A stretch of 35,437 nucleotides of DNA, taken from NCBI RefSeq assembly GCF_005503355.1, contig NZ_SCMK01000038.1:1-35437 (forward strand), written 5' to 3'. The DNA comes from Sphingomonas sp. 1F27F7B (lineage in GTDB: Bacteria > Pseudomonadota > Alphaproteobacteria > Sphingomonadales > Sphingomonadaceae). Each line of letters opens with the position of its first letter. The stretch's first letter is position 1. The notes under the pieces are model-generated. The model was not told the DNA's origin. It was given only the letters and a program-made list of their open reading frames with translations, and did not search any database. Both the position numbers and the translations under genes were made by a program. This document shows, one piece after another, positions 15,518 through 23,044 of the stretch.

Positions 15518-17095
15518 TTACGCCGCCTCGCTCAGCTCTTCGGGCAGCCGGATCATGTAGTCGAACGCCGAGAGTGCCGCAGTCGAGCCCGCGCCCATCG
15601 CGATCACGATCTGCTTGTAGGGCACGGTGGTGCAGTCGCCCGCCGCGAAGATGCCCGGCTGCGAAGTCTCGCCACGTGCGTCGATCTCGATCTCTCCGCG
15701 ATCCGACAGCGCGATGCTGTCCTTCAGCCACTCGGTGTTCGGCACCAGGCCGATCTGCACGAAGATGCCTTCCAGCGCGATCTGGTGTTCGGTGCCGTGC
15801 GCCCGGTCCTTGTAGGTCAGGCTGGTCAGCTTCTCGCCGTCGCCCGCCACTTCGGTGGTCAGCGCCGAAGTGATCACCTTCACGTTCGGCAGGCTGCCGA
15901 GCTTGCGCTGGAGCACCGCGTCCGCGCGCAGATGGCTGTCATATTCGATCAGCGTCACATGCGCGACCAGCCCGGCCAGGTCGATCGCGGCCTCCACGCC
16001 CGAATTGCCGCCGCCGATCACCGCGACGCGCTTGCCCTTGAACAGCGGGCCGTCGCAATGCGGGCAATAGGTCACGCCCTTGTTGCGATATTCCTCCTCG
16101 CCCGGCACGCCCATCGTCCGCCAGCGCGCGCCGGTGGAGAGGATCACGGTGCGCGCATGCAGGCTCGCGCCGCTTTCCAGCACCACTTCGTGCAGCCCGC
16201 CTTCGTGCCGCGCCGGCACCAGCTTCGCGGCGCGCTGGTGGTTCATGATGTCGACGTCATAGTCCTTGACGTGCTGCTCCAGATGCGCGGCGAGCTTCGG
16301 CCCCTCGGTGTGCTGCACCGAGATGAAATTCTCGATCGACATGGTGTCGAGCACCTGGCCGCCGAAGCGCTCGGCGGCGATGCCGGTGCGGATGCCCTTG
16401 CGCGCCGCATAGATCGCCGCCGCCGCGCCGGCGGGGCCGCCGCCGACCACGAGAACCTCGAACGGTTCCTTGGCCGCGATCTTCTCGGCGGTGCGCTTGG
16501 CGGCGCCGGTGTCGATCTTCGCGACGATCTGTTCCAGTTCCATCCGGCCGCTGGCAAAGGGCTCGCCGTTCAGGAACACGGTCGGCACCGCCATCACCTT
16601 GCGCGCTTCCACTTCGGCGGGGAACAGCCCGCCGTCGATCGAGACATGCGTGATGCGCGGGTTGAGCACCGCCATCAGGTTCAGCGCCTGCACCACGTCC
16701 GGGCAGTTCTGGCAGGAGAGCGAGAAATAGGTCTCGAAGGCGAAGTCGCCGTCGAGGTTCCGCACCTGCTCGATCAGCTCCTGCGCCGCCTTGCTCGGGT
16801 GGCCGCCCACCTGGAGCAGCGCGAGCACCAGCGAAGTGAACTCATGCCCCATCGGCAGGCCGGCGAAGCGCACGCCGATCTCGGTGCCCACCCGACGGAT
16901 CAGGAAGCTCGGCTTGCGCGCATCGTCGCCGCCCTCGACCAGCGCGACCTTGTCCGAAAGCGCGGCGATCTCGTCCAGAAGCTCGCCGAGCTCGCGCGAC
17001 TTGGCATCGTCGCCAAGGCTGGCGACCAGCTCGATCGGTTCGCGGATGTTCGCGAGATAGCCTTTGAGCTGCTGAGTCAGATTGGCGTCGAGCAT
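15518..17095 (-). CDS. ahpF: alkyl hydroperoxide reductase subunit F (NADH:peroxiredoxin reductase)
   Basis: The 525-residue flavoprotein regenerates AhpC with electrons from NADH. It shows the N-terminal tandem thioredoxin-fold domain with its CxxC (C128/C131 in SCQNCPD), FAD-binding GGGPAGA at 218-224, the second redox pair C344/C347 (TYCPHCDGP), NADH-binding GGGNSG at 361-366, and the C-terminal GIFAAGDCT FAD motif. Electrons pass NADH to FAD to C344/C347 to C128/C131 to AhpC. The ATG at 17093-17095 has GGAG eight bases upstream and gives a normal family length; an in-frame extension of 29 codons runs into the hairpin region and is rejected. It follows ahpC across 111 bases that contain two strong hairpins. 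Confidence 0.95.
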   Translation of the reverse strand: MLDANLTQQLKGYLANIREPIELVASLGDDAKSRELGELLDEIAALSDKVALVEGGDDARKPSFLIRRVGTEIGVRFAGLPMGHEFTSLVLALLQVGGHPSKAAQELIEQVRNLDGDFAFETYFSLSCQNCPDVVQALNLMAVLNPRITHVSIDGGLFPAEVEARKVMAVPTVFLNGEPFASGRMELEQIVAKIDTGAAKRTAEKIAAKEPFEVLVVGGGPAGAAAAIYAARKGIRTGIAAERFGGQVLDTMSIENFISVQHTEGPKLAAHLEQHVKDYDVDIMNHQRAAKLVPARHEGGLHEVVLESGASLHARTVILSTGARWRTMGVPGEEEYRNKGVTYCPHCDGPLFKGKRVAVIGGGNSGVEAAIDLAGLVAHVTLIEYDSHLRADAVLQRKLGSLPNVKVITSALTTEVAGDGEKLTSLTYKDRAHGTEHQIALEGIFVQIGLVPNTEWLKDSIALSDRGEIEIDARGETSQPGIFAAGDCTTVPYKQIVIAMGAGSTAALSAFDYMIRLPEELSEAA

Positions 17096-17126
17096 GGCGG
17101 AAACTCCACAGAATTCAGATACAAAA

Positions 17127-17164
17127 CGGCCCGGGACAGAAGGGATGAAATCCGTCCCGGGCCG
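17127..17164 (-). terminator. intrinsic terminator or attenuator between ahpC and ahpF
   Basis: An 11-bp perfect stem (CGGCCCGGGAC at 17127-17137 with GTCCCGGGCCG at 17154-17164) has a 16-base loop. On the minus strand it is followed at once by TTTTGTATC. It lies downstream of ahpC and 31 bases before the ahpF start. This is the classic shape of an intrinsic terminator and should cut ahpF mRNA relative to ahpC. Confidence 0.7.
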
Positions 17165-17170
17165 CATGGT

Positions 17171-17200
17171 CGGCGCCCGCAAGGGGGCTGGCGGGCGCCG
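17171..17200 (-). terminator. second hairpin just after ahpC
   Basis: CGGCGCCCGC (17171-17180) pairs perfectly with GCGGGCGCCG (17191-17200) around a 10-base loop, starting six bases after the ahpC stop codon. There is no T-run next to it. It probably stabilises the ahpC 3' end or works together with the terminator at 17127-17164. Confidence 0.55.
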
Positions 17201-17206
17201 GGGGGA

Positions 17207-17770
17207 TTAGATCTTGCCGACCAGGTCGAGCGACGGCGCCAGCGTCTCGGCGCCCTCTTCCCACTTGGCGGGGCAGACTTCGCCCGGATGCGCGGCGATG
17301 TACTGCGCGGCCTTGATCTTGCGGAGCAGTTCGGTCGCATTGCGGCCCACGCCCTCGCTGGTGATCTCGACGAGCTGGATCACGCCCTCGGGATCGACGA
17401 CGAAGGTGCCGCGATCGGCCAGGCCCTGGCCCTCACGGAGCACGTCGAAGTTGGTCGACAGGACGTGGTTCTGGTCGCCCAGCATGTAATAGTTGATCTT
17501 GCCGATCGCGGGCGAGGTGTCGTGCCAGGCCTTGTGGCTGAAATGGGTGTCGGTCGACACCGAATAGACTTCCACGCCCATCTTCTGGAGCTGCGGATAG
17601 ATGTCCGCCAGGTCTTCGAGCTCGGTCGGGCACACGAAGGTGAAATCGGCCGGATAGAAGAAGAACACCGCCCACTTGCCCTTCGTGTCCGCGTCCGTGA
17701 CGGTCACGAACTTGCCTTCCTTGAAGGCCTGGGCGGTGAACGGCTTGATGGTGCTGCCGATGAGAGCCAT
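17207..17770 (-). CDS. ahpC: alkyl hydroperoxide reductase subunit C (2-Cys peroxiredoxin)
   Basis: The 187-residue protein has the same length as Escherichia coli AhpC. The peroxidatic cysteine is C47 in FYPADFTFVCPTE and the resolving cysteine is C166 in GEVCPAKW. It reduces hydrogen peroxide and organic hydroperoxides in the cytoplasm and is recycled by AhpF. The ATG at 17768-17770 follows GGAGGAA at a normal distance, so the 22-codon upstream extension is rejected. The gene heads the ahpC-ahpF-oxyR series. A dyad with a GATA/TATC pair lies about 100 bases upstream and may be the OxyR target. Confidence 0.96.
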   Translation of the reverse strand: MALIGSTIKPFTAQAFKEGKFVTVTDADTKGKWAVFFFYPADFTFVCPTELEDLADIYPQLQKMGVEVYSVSTDTHFSHKAWHDTSPAIGKINYYMLGDQNHVLSTNFDVLREGQGLADRGTFVVDPEGVIQLVEITSEGVGRNATELLRKIKAAQYIAAHPGEVCPAKWEEGAETLAPSLDLVGKI

Positions 17771-17872
17771 TGCTTGGTATTCCTCCAGAACGGGGGTTGT
17801 TGTTGCAATGCGGCAGATAGAGTTGCTGCGTCGCAATGTGAAATTGGAAAGCCCGTTCGATATGATCGGATA

Positions 17873-17902
17873 AATCGATCAAATGCTATCTATTGATCGA
17901 TT
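17873..17902. promoter_or_regulatory. 10-bp inverted repeat upstream of ahpC, candidate OxyR site
   Basis: AATCGATCAA (17873-17882) and TTGATCGATT (17893-17902) are perfect inverted arms around ATGCTATCTA. A wider GATA...TATC pair overlaps it. LysR-type regulators bind dyads with T-N11-A cores, and OxyR covers about 45 bases with four spaced ATAG-like contacts. The position, 103-132 bases upstream of the ahpC start, is suitable for activation. The match to the OxyR consensus is only partial. Confidence 0.45.
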
Positions 17903-17916
17903 GACTTACTGAAAAT

Positions 17917-17930
17917 GGCGCCCCGGCGCC
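17917..17930 (-). terminator. short hairpin downstream of the PIN-domain gene
   Basis: GGCGCC-cc-GGCGCC is a compact dyad 18 bases after the toxin stop codon. On the minus strand it runs into ATTTTC, so it could end the toxin-antitoxin transcript before the ahpC promoter. The two-base loop is tight, so the effective stem is shorter than six pairs. Confidence 0.4.
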
Positions 17931-17947
17931 GTGCTTGGGCCCGTTGC

Positions 17948-18337
17948 TCAGAGAATCTGGAGTGTCGCCCCGCCTTCCGCCGTCGGTGCGGAATCGCGAT
18001 CGAATGTCACGAAGCCGTTGGCGCCCGCTTCGGTGGCAAGTGCGAAATGGAGCAGGTCGGCGAAGTCGCCCTTGGTGCGATAGGCAGAAACGGCCGCTGC
18101 CACCGCGGCTTCCGAAGCGATGGTTACCCCATCTTGTCCACACAGGGCGGCAATTCCGGTTGCGATGCGATCGCGTGGCATGCCGTAGCGGGCCCGAAGC
18201 ACCCATTCGGTTTCGAGCAGCACTGTCGGCAGGATCAGTATCTCGCCGGCGACCAATATATCTTCGGCCATACCGACCTGCTCTGGATCGTCGCGGGCGA
18301 TCAACCGGACGAGCAGGTTGGTATCGAGCGCCTTCAC
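17948..18337 (-). CDS. PIN-domain ribonuclease toxin (VapC-like)
   Basis: The 129-residue protein has the acidic residues of PIN-domain nucleases: D5 in KALDTNLLVRLI, E42 in LLETEWVLR, D94 in DFADLLH, and D113 and D115 in FVTFDRD. VapC toxins cut tRNA or rRNA sites with Mg2+ and are blocked by their partner antitoxin. The start is GTG at 18335-18337, which overlaps the stop of the upstream antitoxin (GTGA). Earlier in-frame starts would place over 60 residues of antitoxin-overlapping sequence before the conserved DTN strand. The fused layout of the two genes is the usual operon form for VapBC. Which RNA it cuts cannot be told from sequence. Confidence 0.88.
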   Translation of the reverse strand: MKALDTNLLVRLIARDDPEQVGMAEDILVAGEILILPTVLLETEWVLRARYGMPRDRIATGIAALCGQDGVTIASEAAVAAAVSAYRTKGDFADLLHFALATEAGANGFVTFDRDSAPTAEGGATLQIL

Positions 18338-18597
18338 CGGATCAGTCGGCGCAGATCGTCGTCCGAAAGCCGGCTGATCGCTTCGATCGGCTGCGCGGGC
18401 AGCGTTGGCGGCAGCGCGCGCAGATCGGCCAGGGTCTTGGTAGGGAAAGCGCTGCATGCCGGACGCCGCCGCAGCGTCACGCCATCGGCAGTCTCGATCA
18501 GCACCAGTGGTGTACCTGCCTGCCACGCCAATCGCTCGCGCACGTCCCGGGGGATGGCGACATCCCCGCTTGGCGAAATCTCCGTGCGCGAATTCAT
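18334..18597 (-). CDS. AbrB/SpoVT-fold antitoxin (VapB-like)
   Basis: This 87-residue protein begins with a swapped-hairpin AbrB DNA-binding domain (SPSGDVAIPRDVRERL at 9-24, then GTPLVLIETADGVTLRRR). It continues with a C-terminal helix (IEAISRLSDDDLRRLI) of the kind that wraps around and inhibits a PIN toxin. It would neutralise the downstream protein and repress its own promoter. The ATG is at 18595-18597. The four-base overlap with the toxin start supports coupled translation. There are only 45 bases to the TSUP gene upstream, and these are mostly taken by a terminator, so the pair's promoter must be short or overlap it. Confidence 0.87.
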   Translation of the reverse strand: MNSRTEISPSGDVAIPRDVRERLAWQAGTPLVLIETADGVTLRRRPACSAFPTKTLADLRALPPTLPAQPIEAISRLSDDDLRRLIR

Positions 18598-18612
18598 ATC
18601 CGTAGAATAAGA

Positions 18613-18635
18613 CGCTTGCGGGGCCCCCGCAAGCG
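18613..18635 (-). terminator. intrinsic terminator downstream of the TSUP permease gene
   Basis: CGCTTGCGGGG (18613-18623) is a perfect inverted copy of CCCCGCAAGCG (18625-18635), giving a stem of about nine pairs after allowing for the loop. On the minus strand it is followed by TCTTATTCTACG. It ends seven bases before the TSUP stop and isolates that gene from the toxin-antitoxin pair. Confidence 0.7.
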
Positions 18636-18641
18636 CGGCCC

Positions 18642-19406
18642 TCAACGCGTCAGTGCGACATACACCGAATAGGCACTGGTGATGGTCAGCAGCACGCCCA
18701 CCAGCGTCATCAGCGCCCTGGTGGGCACGCGCTTGGCCAGCAGGCCGCCGAACGGCGCCGCGATCAGCCCGCCGATCAATATGCCCACGGTCTGGAGCGT
18801 GAAGGCCGCCCAGCCCAGCGTGGCGATGAACGCGGCCGATACGGTGGCGGTGAGGAAGAACTCCACCGTATTGACCGTGCCGATCGTGGTGCGCGGGCTG
18901 GCGCCCTGGACGAGCAGGTTGCTGGTCACCACCGGGCCCCAGCCGCCGCCGCCGGCCGCATCGAGAAAGCCGCCGGCCAGGCCGAGCGGCTCGATGATCT
19001 TCGGCTCGCGCGGCTCCACTTTCCCGCGCCAGGCGCGATAGAGCAGATAGACGCCGATCGAGGCGAGGTACGTCATCACGAAGGGGCGGGTCCATGCCAC
19101 CGGCAGGCTGCTCAGCACATAGGCGCCGAGCACGCCATCGATCACGCCGGGGATCAGCAGCCGGCCGAACAGCTTCCAGTTCACATTCTTGTGCCAGATA
19201 TGGCTGGCACCCGAGGCGGCCGTGGTGAAGGTCTCCACGGTGTGGACCATCGCCGATGCCTGTGCGGGCGGGACGCCCATCACGCTCACCAGCAGCGTGG
19301 AGTTGATCACCCCGAACGCCATCCCCAGCGCACCGTCGACCATCTGGGCGGCGAAGCCCACGGCGATGAACGGCAGCAGGGCGGAAAGGTCGATTCCAAA
19401 GATCAT
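18642..19406 (-). CDS. TSUP/TauE-SafE family membrane permease
   Basis: The 254-residue protein has 7-8 hydrophobic segments and the two similar halves of the TauE/SafE family. One half carries GFAAQMVDGALGMAFG (residues 16-31) and the other GGFLDAAGGGGWGPV. Members move sulfite, sulfonates, sulfate or thiosulfate across the inner membrane. The ATG at 19404-19406 sits before the first hydrophobic segment with AAGGTG upstream; an ATG at 19472 would add 22 polar residues. It is divergent from cysE, so a role in sulfur supply for cysteine synthesis is a reasonable inference. Transport direction and substrate are not determined by sequence. Confidence 0.88.
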   Translation of the reverse strand: MIFGIDLSALLPFIAVGFAAQMVDGALGMAFGVINSTLLVSVMGVPPAQASAMVHTVETFTTAASGASHIWHKNVNWKLFGRLLIPGVIDGVLGAYVLSSLPVAWTRPFVMTYLASIGVYLLYRAWRGKVEPREPKIIEPLGLAGGFLDAAGGGGWGPVVTSNLLVQGASPRTTIGTVNTVEFFLTATVSAAFIATLGWAAFTLQTVGILIGGLIAAPFGGLLAKRVPTRALMTLVGVLLTITSAYSVYVALTR

Positions 19407-19560
19407 TCGCACCTTGAAGGTTGGGCCGGAAGGGAATGGATGACGGCCGTGACGCGTTCCAACAAGATACATACTGTTTAGCGCGGCAAAGCCTGGGATG
19501 GGCCGTTCTGGAAATCGGCACGATCATGCACTAAATGGGCGCGGCAAAGGGGAACCGGCC

Positions 19561-20250
19561 ATGTTCCAGCGTCTTATGACGTACCTAGATTCGATCCGCG
19601 CCCGCGATCCCGCGCCGCGCAGCCATGCCGAGATCCTGCTCTATCCGGGCGTGTGGGCGCTCGGCTATCACCGGATCGCGCATGCGCTGTTCCGCAACCG
19701 CCTGTTCTTCCTTGCCCGCGTCGTGAACCACTGGTCGCGCTTCGTCACGGCGATCGACATCCATCCGGGTGCGAAGATAGGTCGCAACTTCTTTATCGAC
19801 CATGGCTTCGTCGTGATCGGCGAGACTGCGGAGATCGGCGACGACGTCACCATCTACCAGTGCGTCACCCTGGGCGGCACCAGCCCGGACAATGGCGTGG
19901 GCGGCAAGCGCCACCCGACGATCCGCGACGGCGCGATACTCGGCTCGGGTGCCCAGGTGCTGGGGCCGATCATCGTCGGCGAGCGCGCCCGGATCGGCGC
20001 CAATGCCGTGGTCACCCGCGACGTGCCCGAAGGCGCGGTGATGGTCGGCATCCCGGCCAAGCCCACGCTGGTCGAAGCCGAGAAGTGGCAGAAGGATTTC
20101 GTGCCCTATGGCACGCCGTGCAGCGAGCTGTTCGATCCGCAGACCCAGAAGCTCGAGCTCATGCGCTGCGAGCTGGAGGCGATGCGCAAGCGGCTGGATG
20201 CCGTGCTGGCCGAGCGCCGCGAGCAGGGGGAGCAGCGCGACAGCGCGTAA
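19561..20250 (+). CDS. cysE: serine O-acetyltransferase
   Basis: The 229-residue protein is a short (EpsC-like) serine acetyltransferase. It has the left-handed beta-helix of hexapeptide repeats from about residue 65, with catalytic D66 (DIHPGAKIG) and H81 (DHGFVVIGETA) 15 residues apart, as D143 and H158 are in Escherichia coli CysE. It also has VTLGGT and GGKRHPT for acetyl-CoA binding. It makes O-acetylserine, the carbon skeleton for cysteine. The C-terminus extends past the helix with a charged helical tail (about residues 195-229), longer than in minimal forms. The ATG at 19561 begins MFQRLMTYLDSI; an in-frame upstream start adds a polar stretch and is rejected. It abuts the DUF2794 gene with no spacing. 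Confidence 0.93.
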   Translation: MFQRLMTYLDSIRARDPAPRSHAEILLYPGVWALGYHRIAHALFRNRLFFLARVVNHWSRFVTAIDIHPGAKIGRNFFIDHGFVVIGETAEIGDDVTIYQCVTLGGTSPDNGVGGKRHPTIRDGAILGSGAQVLGPIIVGERARIGANAVVTRDVPEGAVMVGIPAKPTLVEAEKWQKDFVPYGTPCSELFDPQTQKLELMRCELEAMRKRLDAVLAERREQGEQRDSA

Positions 20251-20589
20251 ATGGGAACCGTAACCCCGCTCCCCATCGGACGTCCCGGCCAGGTCGGCTT
20301 CGAGCGCCCGGAACTCACGCGCATCCTCGATCTCTACGGCCGCATGGTCGCCGCCGGCCATTGGCGCGACTATGCGATGTCGTTCGATCTCGATGCCGCG
20401 ATCTTCGCCGCTTTCCGTCGCGCTGCCGAGCGCCCCGAATTCCGCATCGAGAAGCGCCCCGCGCTGCGCAACCGCCAGGGCATGTGGACGCTGGTCGGCG
20501 AGAGCGGCACGATCCTGAAGCGCGGGCACGAACTGGGTCCGGTGCTTGCCCCGGTCGAGCGCCGGCTGATGAAGCTGGTCGAGGAATAG
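20251..20589 (+). CDS. DUF2794 family protein
   Basis: The 112-residue soluble protein matches the alphaproteobacterial DUF2794 family by the core DYAMSFDLDAAIFAAFRRA, then RIEKRPALRNRQG and TILKRGHEL. No function is known for the family. The ATG starts directly after the cysE TAA, so the two genes are almost certainly co-transcribed and the pairing may reflect convenience rather than function. No signal peptide, cysteines or membrane segments are present. Confidence 0.85.
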   Translation: MGTVTPLPIGRPGQVGFERPELTRILDLYGRMVAAGHWRDYAMSFDLDAAIFAAFRRAAERPEFRIEKRPALRNRQGMWTLVGESGTILKRGHELGPVLAPVERRLMKLVEE

Positions 20590-20658
20590 GGCCGGGCGCG
20601 CACCGCAAATCCGCACCTGCTGCATCCTGCCTGCACCGCAGCCTGCCAGTCCGTTCGC

Positions 20659-20961
20659 ATGCCCCGGCGCGCGCTCGCCCTGCTTCTGGCCAATGCCGCC
20701 GGGATAGGCCTCTTCCTGGTGCTGGCCTCGCAATCCTGGATCGAGCCCGAACTCACCGACGTGCCGGATGCCTCGGCCGGGGATGCCCTTGTCTGGATCG
20801 TCGAAGCTGCACCGGTCTTCGGCGCGTTCGCACTGGTCAATGCGATCTGGCTGGTCTGGGCCGGCGGGCGCGGTCGCTGGTTGTCGGTGTTGCTGATCGC
20901 CGCGATCCTGGGGTGCTGGGCACTGGCATTGCTCGTCGACAACGCCTCGCATGGCCTGTGA
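20659..20961 (+). CDS. small integral membrane protein, unknown function
   Basis: The 100-residue protein has three hydrophobic stretches: about residues 5-25 (ALALLLANAAGIGLFLVLA), 45-68 (VWIVEAAPVFGAFALVNAIWLVWA) and 74-94 (WLSVLLIAAILGCWALALLVD), with a short acidic loop between the first two. I do not recognise a family. It follows DUF2794 by 69 bases on the same strand. The coding pattern and membrane topology support a real gene, but no role can be given. Confidence 0.6.
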   Translation: MPRRALALLLANAAGIGLFLVLASQSWIEPELTDVPDASAGDALVWIVEAAPVFGAFALVNAIWLVWAGGRGRWLSVLLIAAILGCWALALLVDNASHGL

Positions 20962-21074
20962 GGCATTGGCGGAGAACGGGCGCGCCGGTGCCGCATCGTC
21001 CTCGTGCGGCGCGCCTGCCGGATGGCCGAGCCTTGCGTGCCACGCTATGGTTTCCGGCCAAGGGAGAGGGGATC

Positions 21075-21506
21075 GTGGTGACGAATGGCGTGAAGCTGGA
21101 GGGCAAATGCCTGTGCGGCGCGGTGCAGGTGCGGATCGCGCCGCCCGGGCCGCATGTCGGCGCGTGCCATTGCGGGATGTGCCGGCGCTGGGGCGGCGGC
21201 CCCGCGCTGTCGCTCAGGCTGGTGCCCGATCCCGAGATCGAGGGTGCCGAGCACGTCGTGCGCTATCCCTCCTCCGACTGGGCGGAGCGGGGCTTCTGCC
21301 GGACCTGCGGCACGCATCTATTCTATTTCTACCGGCCGCAATCGGGCTATTCCTTCCAGGCCGGCCTGTTCGACGGCCTCGACGTCCATGACCTGGCCGA
21401 AGAGATCTTCATCGACGAGAAGCCGGACTATTACGCCTTTGCCGGCGAGCGCGAACGAATGACCGGGGCCGAAGTGATGGCGAAGGCCGGGATCGACGGC
21501 GCCTGA
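21075..21506 (+). CDS. GFA/CENP-V family zinc-binding protein
   Basis: The 143-residue protein has the cysteine set of the GFA (glutathione-dependent formaldehyde-activating-like) fold: KCLCGAVQV near the N-terminus, GACHCGMCRRWGGG, and GFCRTCGTHLFY. These bind two zinc ions. Members were named for glutathione-formaldehyde adduct formation, but most have no proven activity. The start is taken as GTG at 21075, with GGGAGAGGG four bases upstream; the next GTG at 21078 is equally possible. It is in the same direction as the small membrane protein, with 113 bases between them, and converges on the Lrp-type gene. Confidence 0.88.
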   Translation: MVTNGVKLEGKCLCGAVQVRIAPPGPHVGACHCGMCRRWGGGPALSLRLVPDPEIEGAEHVVRYPSSDWAERGFCRTCGTHLFYFYRPQSGYSFQAGLFDGLDVHDLAEEIFIDEKPDYYAFAGERERMTGAEVMAKAGIDGA

Positions 21507-21546
21507 CGCCGCCTGTCTTCGGCAATTCGCGAAACGACCGGCCGGA

Positions 21547-22029
21547 TCAGCGCTCCCAGGCCACCGGCACCGGGTTCATGCCCCCCGTCTCGCGGATCAC
21601 CACCAGCGTCTCGAAGGTTCGCACCCGTTCGTCGGCCGAGAAGAGCCGGCGCACCAGATCGTCATAGCTCTCCATGTCGCGCGCGATGATCCGCACTGCG
21701 AAATCATGGTCGCCAGTGACGTTCCACGCCTCCATCACTTCGGGCTCGGCACGGAACAGCTCGAACATCTCGCCCACGGTGTTGGCATTCTCGCGCTCCA
21801 GCGTCACCAGCACGATCATCGACAGCGGCCAGCCCAGCGTCTTCGGCCGCACCACGGCGATCTCGCGCTCGATCACGCCGGTCTCGCGCAGCCGCCGGAT
21901 TCGCCGGTAACAGGCGGGTGCGGACAGGCCGACCGCCTCGGCCAGCGCCGCCACCGGCTGCTGCACATCCATCTGCAGCAGCTCGAGCAGCTTGAGGTCG
22001 AACGAATCGAGCGGTTCAGTCTTCGTCAT
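21547..22029 (-). CDS. Lrp/AsnC-family transcriptional regulator
   Basis: The 160-residue protein has an N-terminal helix-turn-helix (LAEAVGLSAPACYRRIRRL at 29-47) and a C-terminal RAM ligand-binding domain (SMIVLVTLE through VTGDHDFAVRI to LVVIRETG). Lrp/AsnC proteins form octamers that sense amino acids. It is divergent from an EamA-type exporter gene with a 116-base shared region that holds a perfect 15-base dyad. The usual arrangement is self-repression plus amino-acid-dependent control of the exporter. The amino acid sensed is not evident. Confidence 0.93.
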   Translation of the reverse strand: MTKTEPLDSFDLKLLELLQMDVQQPVAALAEAVGLSAPACYRRIRRLRETGVIEREIAVVRPKTLGWPLSMIVLVTLERENANTVGEMFELFRAEPEVMEAWNVTGDHDFAVRIIARDMESYDDLVRRLFSADERVRTFETLVVIRETGGMNPVPVAWER

Positions 22030-22044
22030 GAATCCATCGTAACG

Positions 22045-22059
22045 CGATAAACTTTATCG
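22045..22059. promoter_or_regulatory. perfect 15-base palindrome, likely Lrp/AsnC-type operator
   Basis: CGATAAA-c-TTTATCG is a perfect dyad 16 bases upstream of the regulator start and 86 bases upstream of the EamA start. The surrounding 60 bases are AT-rich and carry further half-sites (ATCGTAACG, TTATCGACG). Lrp-family operators are typically 13-15 bp AT-rich dyads repeated in phase. The position suits autoregulation and control of the divergent gene. Confidence 0.65.
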
Positions 22060-22145
22060 TATAACTGCAAAAATAAACCGCTCTTATCGACGAAAATCCC
22101 TATCTCTCGGGGCGTTCCTTCCACATTTGGTTCGAGTATCGTCCG

Positions 22146-23036
22146 ATGAGCAGTCTTGCCGCCCCCCGGTCCCTTTCCCCGCGCCTCGACGCCGTGGGTC
22201 TTGGCACGCTGTTCCTGTCGATGCTGTCGGTCACTATCGGCGCGACCTTCGCCAAGCAGCTCTTCCCGCTGGTCGGCGCCGAGGGTGCGACTGCGCTGCG
22301 CCTGATCGTGGGCGCGGCGATCCTCTCGGCGATCTTCCCGCCCTGGCGGCTGCGGTTGGAAACCGGCTGGCGCCCGCTGCTGGTCTATGGCCTCGTCCTC
22401 GGGGTGATGAACCTCAGCTTCTACAAGGCCTTGTCCTACATTCCGCTCGGCATCGCGATCGCGATCGAATTCACCGGCCCGCTGGCGGTGGCGGTGCTCA
22501 CGTCGCGCCGCCGGGTCGATTTCCTGTGGATCGGCATCGCGGTGTTCGGCCTGTTGCTGCTCCTGCCGATCTGGAAGGGCGCGGCCCATCTCGACTGGCG
22601 GGGCGTCGCGCTCGCACTGATCGCCGGTGCCTGCTGGGCGGCGTATATCCTCGCCGGGCGCCATGCCGGCCAGGCGCACGGCCCCGCCGCCGCGGCCGGA
22701 GGCATGCTGATCGCGGCCCTGCTCGCCGTTCCCGTCGGCGTGGCGCATGCCGGCGCGGCGCTGCTGCGGCCCGAGGCGCTGATGCTCGGCCTGCTCGTCG
22801 GCATCGTCTCCAGCGCCATTCCCTATGCGCTCGAGATGATCGCCCTGCCGCGGCTGCCGGCCAACACCTTCGGCACCCTGCTCAGCGCCGAGCCTGCGGT
22901 GGGCGCGCTGATGGGTCTGCTGCTGCTTGGCGAAGTGCTCACCGGCACCCAGTGGCTGGCAGTGTGCCTGATCGTCGTCTCTTCGGTCGGTACGGCGATC
23001 AGCGCCCGCCCCGGCGCAGCGATCGAGCAGCCCTGA
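22146..23036 (+). CDS. EamA/RhtA-type transporter (amino-acid or metabolite exporter)
   Basis: The 296-residue inner-membrane protein has ten hydrophobic segments in two EamA repeats. The second repeat contains SSAIPYALEMIALPRLPANTF and SAEPAVGALMGLLLLGE, wording close to the threonine/homoserine exporter RhtA. It would export amino acids or related compounds. The divergent Lrp/AsnC regulator supports an amino-acid link. The ATG at 22146 is followed by a short polar leader before the first membrane segment. A perfect 12-bp hairpin follows the stop. Confidence 0.9.
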   Translation: MSSLAAPRSLSPRLDAVGLGTLFLSMLSVTIGATFAKQLFPLVGAEGATALRLIVGAAILSAIFPPWRLRLETGWRPLLVYGLVLGVMNLSFYKALSYIPLGIAIAIEFTGPLAVAVLTSRRRVDFLWIGIAVFGLLLLLPIWKGAAHLDWRGVALALIAGACWAAYILAGRHAGQAHGPAAAAGGMLIAALLAVPVGVAHAGAALLRPEALMLGLLVGIVSSAIPYALEMIALPRLPANTFGTLLSAEPAVGALMGLLLLGEVLTGTQWLAVCLIVVSSVGTAISARPGAAIEQP

Positions 23037-23044
23037 TGGGAAAA

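Noticed and set aside
15785..17896. 703-codon plus-strand frame across ahpF and ahpC
   Set aside because: Antisense to two certain genes and crosses their promoter and terminator; His/Arg/Gly-rich shadow.
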